Origin: an uncultured Collinsella sp. | GTDB lineage: Bacteria; Actinomycetota; Coriobacteriia; Coriobacteriales; Coriobacteriaceae | DNA: 5,467 nt | Assembly: GCA_900555225.1 (NCBI GenBank) | Contig: USKL01000120.1 | Location: forward strand, 1 to 5,467 | Direction: 5' to 3' | Shown: piece after piece, positions 1 through 5,000 of the stretch | Position numbering within the stretch: position 1 is the first letter of the stretch | Layout of the letters: each line of letters opens with the position of its first letter | Position numbers and translations under genes: made by a program | The notes under the pieces: model-generated | Databases searched by the model: none | What the model was told of the DNA's origin: nothing | The model's input: only the letters and a program-made list of their open reading frames with translations

Positions 1-12
1 AAGGCAGTAAAG

Positions 13-73
13 ACCATCACAACATTCGATGAAAATCTCGATTTTGCCGAAAAACATCGAATGTTGTGATGGT
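13..73. repeat. Perfect 19-bp inverted repeat with nested hairpin
   Basis: The arms 13-31 (ACCATCACAACATTCGATG) and 55-73 are exact reverse complements. They can be extended by a G-T wobble and two A-T pairs (10-12 with 74-76). The 23-base spacer contains a smaller hairpin: AAAATC at 32-37 pairs with GATTTT at 40-45. The element is followed by only three T residues (74-76 on +), so it is a weak intrinsic terminator candidate. It could end a gene lying left of the window, encode a structured RNA, or be a palindromic repeat. The outer stem ACCATCACAA resembles that of the palindromes at 92-128 and 1051-1092. The structure is certain; the role is unknown. Confidence 0.75.
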
Positions 74-91
74 TTGGCCCGCAAACGTCGC

Positions 92-131
92 AACCACCAC
101 AAAGGGGCCAGGCACCTTTGTGGTGGTTTTT
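92..131 (+). terminator. Intrinsic terminator-like palindrome, REP-like repeat copy
   Basis: Arms 92-105 (AACCACCACAAAGG) and 115-128 are perfect 14-bp reverse complements around a 9-base loop (106-114). They are followed by a five-T run at 127-131, which partly overlaps the stem foot, giving the shape of a rho-independent terminator for rightward transcription. It would end a transcript entering from left of the window. The minus-strand tail lacks a T run, so termination leftward is less likely. The sequence is closely related to the palindrome at 1051-1092, so it may be a dispersed repeat that has been co-opted as a terminator. Confidence 0.6.
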
Positions 132-134
132 GCT

Positions 135-165
135 TTGACGGGCCGCGCCTGCGCCTTGGTATACC
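135..165 (+). promoter_or_regulatory. Possible sigma-70-type promoter for the HAD gene
   Basis: A -35-like TTGACG (135-140, five of six consensus bases) is followed after 19 bases by TATACC (160-165, four of six). The spacing is longer than the usual 17, so the match is only fair. The -10 region overlaps the palindrome GGTATACC. The site lies just after the terminator T run and 55 bases before the ATG at 221, which is a sensible place for a promoter of an independent gene. Confidence 0.3.
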
Positions 166-220
166 ATGTACGCCGTTCACGAATACGCCCCACACCGCCG
201 CACAACCCAGAAAGGCCCCC

Positions 221-1042
221 ATGGACACCACCTTCAGCCACATTAAAGCCGTGTTCTGCGATATCGACGGCACGCTGCTCACGAGCCAGCACACGGTGTC
301 CCCGCGCACCGTGGCGGCGATCCGCGCCCTGCGCGAGCGCGGCGTGCTCTTTGGCCTGTGCACCGGGCGCGACGCCCAGGCGACCGAGGCCATGTTTGGG
401 CTCTGGGGCATCGAAGGCCTGGTAGACGTGATGGTGGGCTGCGGTGGCGCCGAGGTCATCGACCGCGCGCACGATATCAGCGAGCTGAGCTATCCGCTGC
501 CGGGCGAGACCATCGCGCGCATCTGCAGGCACATGGCGGACCTTCCGGCAACACCCGTCTGCCCCCGAGACGGCGTGTTCTACGTGCCCGAGAGCAACGC
601 GTGCGTCGAGCACCTGTCGCGCGTCGACGGCGTGCCCTACCAGGTGGTCGATTTTGCCGAGTTCTTGCGCGAGCCGCAGCCCAAGGTGATGTTTACCATG
701 GCGCCCGAGGTAATGCCGCAGGTCATCGAGCGGGCGTCGACGTTTGCCGATAACACTGTTAAGGCGGCGGCTCTGCAAACCACGCAGCGGCTCTACGAGT
801 TCATGGATCCGCGCGTGTCCAAGACGCGCGGCCTTGTGCGCGTGGCGGAGCTCAACGACATGGAGCTCCAGGACATCTGCGTGTTTGGCGATGCGGACAA
901 CGACACCTGCATGGTGGCCGACGCCGGCGTGGGCGTGGCCATGGCAAACGGCAGCGACGCCACCCGTGCCGCCGCCGACTTTGTAACCGCTAGCAACGAC
1001 AAAGACGGCATCGCGATCTTTATCGAGGAGCATCTGCTGTAG
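221..1042 (+). CDS. Cof-type HAD-superfamily phosphatase
   Basis: This is a predicted cytosolic Mg-dependent phosphatase of the haloacid dehalogenase superfamily, Cof/type-C2 cap subfamily. Such enzymes hydrolyse small phosphorylated metabolites such as sugar phosphates, FMN or pyridoxal phosphate; the substrate cannot be told from sequence. All four HAD motifs are visible. Motif I is FCDIDGTLL, with nucleophile D14 and acid/base D16. Motif II is LCTGR, with T48. The motif III lysine is K201 in SKTRGL. Motif IV is GDADND, with D224 and D228, followed by the family-typical GVGVAMANG and a C-terminal NDKDGIAIFIEE. Residues of about 80-195 form the cap. The length of 273 aa is normal for the family. 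The ATG at 221 is preferred because AAAGG (211-215) sits 5 bases upstream and the conserved fold begins about 10 residues later. The frame stays open to an ATG at 29, but that extension would cross both upstream palindromes. The gene is GC-rich and complete, and is probably monocistronic. Confidence 0.93.
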   Translation: MDTTFSHIKAVFCDIDGTLLTSQHTVSPRTVAAIRALRERGVLFGLCTGRDAQATEAMFGLWGIEGLVDVMVGCGGAEVIDRAHDISELSYPLPGETIARICRHMADLPATPVCPRDGVFYVPESNACVEHLSRVDGVPYQVVDFAEFLREPQPKVMFTMAPEVMPQVIERASTFADNTVKAAALQTTQRLYEFMDPRVSKTRGLVRVAELNDMELQDICVFGDADNDTCMVADAGVGVAMANGSDATRAAADFVTASNDKDGIAIFIEEHLL

Positions 1043-1050
1043 CGCCGGGG

Positions 1051-1092
1051 GAGAACCACCGCAAAGGGGACGGGCTCCTTTGCGGTGGTCTC
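1051..1092. repeat. Palindromic repeat related to the 92-128 element
   Basis: Arms 1055-1067 (ACCACCGCAAAGG) and 1077-1089 pair perfectly over 13 bp with a 9-base loop. Three further pairs (1051-1053 with 1090-1092) form if A1054 is bulged. No T run follows, so it is a poor classical terminator, although it sits only 8 bases after the HAD stop codon and may protect or end that mRNA. It matches the 92-128 palindrome closely, including AAAGGGG in the left arm and loop, and differs by a stem pair changed from A-T to G-C. This suggests a repeat family. Confidence 0.7.
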
Positions 1093-1229
1093 AGGCGATT
1101 TGGGCGAATTGATGCCTAAAATCTGCGCGAAAATTCAGATATGGTTGTCTGAACATTACGCTTCTAACTACCGATGAAATAAAGATATTCCCATCAATTT
1201 GGTAGTCTATTCCTCCCGGTTAATGACCT

Positions 1230-1257
1230 ACCGTTCACGGTCGATTTTCGACCGTTC
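1230..1257. promoter_or_regulatory. Possible operator: small hairpin and direct repeat
   Basis: A 7-bp dyad (CGGTCGA 1238-1244, TCGACCG 1248-1254, loop TTT) overlaps two copies of ACCGTTC (1230-1236 and 1251-1257). The copies start 21 bases apart, which is two helical turns and places them on the same DNA face. This spacing fits a protein-binding site. It lies about 200 bases upstream of the candidate promoter at 1429-1458, so it could instead serve an unseen upstream promoter or be chance. Confidence 0.25.
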
Positions 1258-1428
1258 GCAGGATGCATGCTCTTGAGCAAAATGTTGTGCAAATAAATAA
1301 AATGCTATTAAAAAACTGATAACTAACTTAATTACCAGTAGAAACAGATATTTCAGAGCGAATAAACGAAGGCAAATCTGAGTAAATGTCAAGAGAATTG
1401 AGAACTGGCTACAAAAATGTCGGTTTTG

Positions 1429-1458
1429 TTGCTCGAATGTTTAAACAATAGTTACAAT
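1429..1458 (+). promoter_or_regulatory. Candidate promoter of the pilus adhesin gene
   Basis: TTGCTC (1429-1434, three consensus bases) and TACAAT (1453-1458, five of six) are separated by 18 bases. A start near 1465 would give a leader of about 80 nt that begins with the stem-loop at 1468-1502. The -35 overlaps a small dyad (ACAAAA 1411-1416 with TTTTGT 1424-1429), and the odd palindrome TAGTA-T-TACTA spans 1458-1468 at the presumed start site. The region is AT-rich, so chance matches are easy and other promoters are possible. Confidence 0.35.
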
Positions 1459-1467
1459 AGTATTACT

Positions 1468-1502
1468 AAGCGTGCGCAATTACAGGTTGCGCAGATACGT
1501 TT
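1468..1502 (+). promoter_or_regulatory. Stem-loop in the presumed 5' leader of the adhesin mRNA
   Basis: TGCGCAA (1473-1479) pairs perfectly with TTGCGCA (1487-1493) around a 7-base loop. The helix continues after a 4-base bulge (1494-1497), with AAGCG (1468-1472) pairing to CGTTT (1498-1502), including one G-T wobble. No long T run follows, so it is not an obvious terminator. It may stabilise the 5' end of the message or bind a regulator. It ends 32 bases before the ribosome binding site. Confidence 0.4.
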
Positions 1503-1534
1503 GATAGTGAAAGAGCAAGATCGCGGTCTCTTGG

Positions 1535-1540
1535 GGAGGA
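1535..1540 (+). promoter_or_regulatory. Strong ribosome binding site of the adhesin gene
   Basis: GGAGGA lies within GGGGAGGAG (1533-1541), and 8 bases separate its GGAGG core from the ATG at 1548. This fixes the start codon and agrees with the signal peptide beginning there. Confidence 0.85.
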
Positions 1541-1547
1541 GACATCG

Positions 1548-4500
1548 ATGAAAGCGAATTCAGAAAAAACTAAGCAGAGTAAAAAAGCGACGCGCCGCGT
1601 ACTGGCAGGCGTTTTGTGCGGAGCCTCCGTTTTGAGCCTGGTACTGTCGCTCGTCATGCCTCCAATCTCGCAGGCCATTGCCAACGATGCCCAGACAGAT
1701 TCTACCGAGGAAACTGTGATGGGGGGGGGTTCCTCAAGTGAGTCTACTGGTGTAGAAAGCGCCAACAACGGGGATACCGAAAACCAGAATAGTGACGAGA
1801 CCGAGGGCGACGAGTCTAACACCATTGCCACTGAGGCCGATCAGCCGTTAGACGACGCAGAGGTCGGGGATGCTGCGAAGTCTGCGGATGATGGGCAGTC
1901 TGTCTATAAGGCCGCTACTGTTGCAAATGAAGGTGAGGCTCGGAAACTTGAAATAGATTCGGAGGGGTACGCGCTGCTGAAGAGTGACGAAGACCTGGCA
2001 GCGTACCTTCACGCGTCGACTAAACCCGATAAACTACGTCTCAAGACTGACATTAGTTCAAGTGAGTCAATCGCTATCAATCAAAATACTACGATCGACC
2101 TTGAGAATCACAAGCTTTATTACAGCAACGGTAACCCTAGGCAGGAAACCAAAGATCCTGTTCGTGCATTTATCACAATTTCAAAGGGCTATACGCTAAC
2201 TGTCAAAGGTGAGGCGAATGACTCGAAGACTGAAGCTACCAGTGGTGAACCTGGTCAGCCAGCAGAGATGCAGTTCAATGAAGAAAGTGTTCCACAATCA
2301 CTTACATACTACGTAACTGAAAGCACGCCTAACGGTTTTGGTACTAGGGAAACGACCTACCAGCACACTGTTGCCAATTTCGGCGCTATCGTTGCATGCA
2401 AAAAGGGCTATGTAAATCAAGTCATTTCCGTTGAGGATGGGGGCACGCTCAACCTTCAGGGTGGCATGATCACAACGCCTCGTGCCCTGGGCAACGACGG
2501 CCACGTTATTTTCTCTCAGGGCGCTGTTTATATTTCTGGCGGTTACGTCACCAACGGCAACGGCGGTGGCTGGGGCGGTGGTCTGTGCATAACGGGCGCG
2601 AATGCCAGCCTCGAAATGACAGGCGGCGTGGTCGCGGGAAACAAGGCAGCTTCTGGCGGTGGCATCTTTGCTAACAATAGAGCGGCGCTGAACCTCTCCG
2701 GCGGTGTCATCTCGGGTAATGCAACATATGGCAACGATATCACCGATGGTTATAACGTCAACGCCGGCGGCTACGGTGGCGGTGTTTATACCCAGAGTGC
2801 AATCGTAACCATCAGTGATTCTGCCAATATAACTAACAACCGAGCTGAAGCCCGCCTCGCTAATAACGAGCTTTACAACAAAGGTCTCCTCGGTGGCGGC
2901 GGAATTGCATCGCACGGTGGAACGCTGTCCATGACGGGTGGCTCCGTTACTGCCAATTACTCCCATGAGGCCGGCGGTGGAATCTACGCTGGCCTCCCCG
3001 GGCAGGGAGTTGGATTTACCATGTCCAGCGGTTTTATTGCGGGCAATATGTCCGATAATGCCGAGGGCGGTGGCCTCCGTATTTCTGGCGATACTACCGG
3101 CTATATTAATACCGGCGATATTAATGCGGAAAATGCATCAAACAGGGTTTACATCACCAACAACAAGACCATGACGGGCAGCAACGTCGGCCGCGGTGGC
3201 GACTGGGGTGGCGGTGGTGTCTTTATCCAGAAGGGCGGCAGGCTCAATATTTTCAAGACGCTGATCACTAAAAATCGCGCCGGTGGCTGGGGCGGTGGCG
3301 TCGGTGCTTGCCCTACGGGCGAGACAATCGTTTCGCACTCAAGTGGCGCTGCTATCTATGACAACGCAGATAACGTTGATCAAGATGGCAATAAGCTGAC
3401 AACCGTTGATCAAAATGGCAATAAGATACCAACGTATCATTATTCCGCTGGCGGCGACGGCAAAAAAGAAGACCACGATGAAGATAATTACGTTACTTCT
3501 ACCTTCCAAACATCCGGCCATAAGGATTTCTTCTTGGTCCGTAATAAGAATGGCGCGGATAAGACAATCGCTGTCGTTCTTGGCAAGATGCTGGGCGGCG
3601 AATCGGCTGGCTGGCAGGGCACTCGCGATGGTAAGAAGATAACCATCGATGCCAATGGCGGTGCCGAGGCTAAGTGGATGTTCGGTTTGGAGGCCCATCC
3701 GAATGGAGAGGCCGAAAAAAAGGCGCAGGCAGAGGCTACGACCATCATCAGTGGCAACTACTCCTACACCCACGGTGGCGGCATCATGACCAACGGCGAT
3801 CTCATCGTCGGTGAGGTTACTTCCCTGGACGTGTATCCTGCAATCAAAGTCAAGGCAAATAAAGTCCTTATGAAGGACGGCGAAGAGAAAGGTCTTTCGG
3901 GTCACAACTATCAGTTTAAGCTGTTGGGCGCACCTGCCGATCCAACCAAGGCACCATACTGGAATGAGAACGGCACGCTTAACGAAAACGGATGCAAGGC
4001 TATGCCCGCGGTCAACGTCGATGCAAACGGAGATATTCTCATTGACACGGGCGCGAACTACCAGTCGGGCGATTACGACCTCTACCTTGTTGAAGTTCCC
4101 CCTGACCCTGTTAACGTTCCTGTCAACGAAAAAGGAACAAAGTTTGATAAGTCTATTTACAAAATACATATAAAGGTTGGTACGACCCCAGTTAAATGGA
4201 CCGACCTCTTGGGAATCCATATTAATCGTTATGCAGTTGATGGGGGTGCTTCCACAGTATCCGTAAAAAAGGAGGACGCGGCGGACTTCGCTCCCTGTGA
4301 CGATGACTTCTATGAGTGGAGCTGGGCTGAGGATTCGCATGGCGACGTCGTTTCGACCGTAACAATCGGCAAAGACTCCAACCCTGCGTTTTCGAATAGG
4401 CAGGCCTCGGGCTCTTGGACGCCTCAGGTGACCAAGAAGGTTGATGGCGGCGAGATGAAGGCGTTCAAATTCGAACTCGCGAACGAGGACGACCCGAACT

Positions 4501-5000
4501 TCAACAAACCGGAAACGGCAACAATTAATCCTGATCCTGCGAATGCCAAAACTGACAAAAACGGTAATGCGACGAGCACGGTCAATTTCAAGTCGAAGAG
4601 CTATGAGCTCACGGACCTTAAAAATGGTTCCAAGACCTTCACGTACTATGTGCGCGAGAAGCGCGAAAGCTCGACCTATCCGCATTACAAGTTTGATCAG
4701 TCGGTCTATAGATTCACGGTTGTGGCAACGGATTGCACAAAAGAAGGAAAGATCAATTGTGATGTGACCTACAAGCAGATTCAGGATCGTGATGGCAAGC
4801 CAGTGACCACCGACACGCCCCACGACCTCACCGAGTCCACCCCCACCTTCACCAACACCTACTCCACCTCTTTGCCCCTTTCTGGTATGTCGGGCGTCAC
4901 TCTGACGTACCTTGCCGGCGCGGCGGTGCTTTGCGCTGCTGCGGCCTGGATGCACATTCGTCGCAAGGCGAATGCGAAGGGAGGTAGGCGTCGTGAATAA
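1548..5000 (+). CDS. Sortase-anchored beta-helix pilus tip/ancillary adhesin with Spy0128-like domains
   Basis: This is a cell-wall-anchored surface protein of 1150 aa, probably the large tip or ancillary subunit of a sortase-built pilus. Residues 1-45 are a signal peptide: a basic n-region with RR at 16-17, a hydrophobic core, and likely cleavage after AIA (45). Residues 46-130 are an acidic Ser/Asn/Glu-rich linker containing GGG (59-61), encoded by a nine-G tract. From about 290 to 605 the protein is a right-handed parallel beta-helix with roughly eight rungs of the form MTGGxVxGNxAxxGGGI. A further rung (about 731-758) follows a charged insert. Two Spy0128/FctA-type pilin domains follow, at about 762-952 and 955-1105. 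Their likely isopeptide partners are K772/N950 with E849, and K963/N1103 with E1037, inferred from motif positions (VTKK, YYVREK, FTNTY). LPLSG (1109-1113), a hydrophobic segment (about 1117-1136) and a basic tail form the sorting signal. The ligand is unknown. GC content is lower than in the flanking genes. The gene overlaps the next one by 8 bases. Confidence 0.9.
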   Translation: MKANSEKTKQSKKATRRVLAGVLCGASVLSLVLSLVMPPISQAIANDAQTDSTEETVMGGGSSSESTGVESANNGDTENQNSDETEGDESNTIATEADQPLDDAEVGDAAKSADDGQSVYKAATVANEGEARKLEIDSEGYALLKSDEDLAAYLHASTKPDKLRLKTDISSSESIAINQNTTIDLENHKLYYSNGNPRQETKDPVRAFITISKGYTLTVKGEANDSKTEATSGEPGQPAEMQFNEESVPQSLTYYVTESTPNGFGTRETTYQHTVANFGAIVACKKGYVNQVISVEDGGTLNLQGGMITTPRALGNDGHVIFSQGAVYISGGYVTNGNGGGWGGGLCITGANASLEMTGGVVAGNKAASGGGIFANNRAALNLSGGVISGNATYGNDITDGYNVNAGGYGGGVYTQSAIVTISDSANITNNRAEARLANNELYNKGLLGGGGIASHGGTLSMTGGSVTANYSHEAGGGIYAGLPGQGVGFTMSSGFIAGNMSDNAEGGGLRISGDTTGYINTGDINAENASNRVYITNNKTMTGSNVGRGGDWGGGGVFIQKGGRLNIFKTLITKNRAGGWGGGVGACPTGETIVSHSSGAAIYDNADNVDQDGNKLTTVDQNGNKIPTYHYSAGGDGKKEDHDEDNYVTSTFQTSGHKDFFLVRNKNGADKTIAVVLGKMLGGESAGWQGTRDGKKITIDANGGAEAKWMFGLEAHPNGEAEKKAQAEATTIISGNYSYTHGGGIMTNGDLIVGEVTSLDVYPAIKVKANKVLMKDGEEKGLSGHNYQFKLLGAPADPTKAPYWNENGTLNENGCKAMPAVNVDANGDILIDTGANYQSGDYDLYLVEVPPDPVNVPVNEKGTKFDKSIYKIHIKVGTTPVKWTDLLGIHINRYAVDGGASTVSVKKEDAADFAPCDDDFYEWSWAEDSHGDVVSTVTIGKDSNPAFSNRQASGSWTPQVTKKVDGGEMKAFKFELANEDDPNFNKPETATINPDPANAKTDKNGNATSTVNFKSKSYELTDLKNGSKTFTYYVREKRESSTYPHYKFDQSVYRFTVVATDCTKEGKINCDVTYKQIQDRDGKPVTTDTPHDLTESTPTFTNTYSTSLPLSGMSGVTLTYLAGAAVLCAAAAWMHIRRKANAKGGRRRE
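1721..1729 (+). repeat. Poly-G9 homopolymer, candidate phase-variation tract
   Basis: Nine consecutive G encode the end of Met58 and Gly59-61 of the adhesin, just after the signal peptide. In the given sequence the frame is open. Deleting one G leads to TAG at 1753-1755, and adding one leads to TGA at 1739-1741, so either slip would abolish the mature protein. Loss or gain of three G would only change the glycine count in a flexible linker. The tract is visible; its variability is an inference. Confidence 0.7.
3375..3425 (+). repeat. Short tandem repeat in the adhesin gene
   Basis: Two 21-base copies (3375-3395 and 3405-3425) differ at one base and recur with a 30-base period. They encode VDQDGNK (610-616) and VDQNGNK (620-626), a 10-residue unit. 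The repeat lies just after the main beta-helix block, in a linker. The period is a multiple of three, so unit gain or loss would keep the frame. Confidence 0.7.
4980..4985 (+). promoter_or_regulatory. Ribosome binding site for the downstream pilin gene
   Basis: GGAGGT lies inside the last codons of the adhesin gene, 7 bases before the GTG at 4993. It supports the GTG start and the 8-base overlap, an arrangement typical of translational coupling. Confidence 0.8.

Larger units (their letters stand above)
1093..1547. other. AT-rich gene-free leader region upstream of the pilus operon
   Basis: No convincing gene lies here. The only ATG-started frames are about 18-21 codons long and lack well-spaced ribosome sites. 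GC is about 30-33% over 1261-1380, far below the flanking genes. Small inverted repeats are scattered through it: TTCAGA 1134-1139 with TCTGAA 1148-1153; ACTACCGATG 1167-1176 with CATC 1192-1195 and GGTAGT 1201-1206; CGGTCGA 1238-1244 with TCGACCG 1248-1254; and ACAAAA 1411-1416 with TTTTGT 1424-1429. The length, AT content and dyads suggest a regulated promoter region for the downstream adhesin gene, but no specific regulator can be named. Confidence 0.6.

Noticed and set aside
29..220. In-frame upstream extension of the HAD gene to ATG 29
   Set aside because: It would translate through two strong hairpins and a terminator-like T run. It adds 64 residues with no family resemblance, and the ATG at 221 has a nearby purine-rich site and the normal protein length.
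17..1033. Long minus-strand open frame opposite the HAD gene
   Set aside because: Its composition (His/Arg/Gly/Val-rich) is that of a GC-rich shadow frame. The plus-strand frame has all four HAD motifs.
1112..1177. 21-codon frame after the third palindrome
   Set aside because: No Shine-Dalgarno sequence is present and the length is within chance for this region.
1386..1451. 21-codon frame in the intergenic region
   Set aside because: It has no well-spaced ribosome site (AAGG is about 13 bases upstream), no recognisable product, and overlaps the candidate -35 region.
2565..3298. 17-base repeat GGTGGCTGGGGCGGTGG at 2565-2581 and 3282-3298 as a recombination element
   Set aside because: It encodes the recurring Gly-Gly-Trp-Gly-Gly-Gly rung turn of the beta-helix, so protein repetition explains it.
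3715..3721. A7 run as a second slippage site
   Set aside because: Runs of seven A in Lys-coding sequence are common, and it is much weaker as a contingency tract than the G9 run. Its upstream GGAGAGG is too close for a dnaX-type signal.
4265..4275. A AAA AAG heptamer followed by GGAGG, resembling a frameshift or internal start site
   Set aside because: The Shine-Dalgarno-like element is downstream of the heptamer rather than about 10 bases upstream, no start codon follows at a suitable distance, and the adhesin's domains continue in the zero frame.
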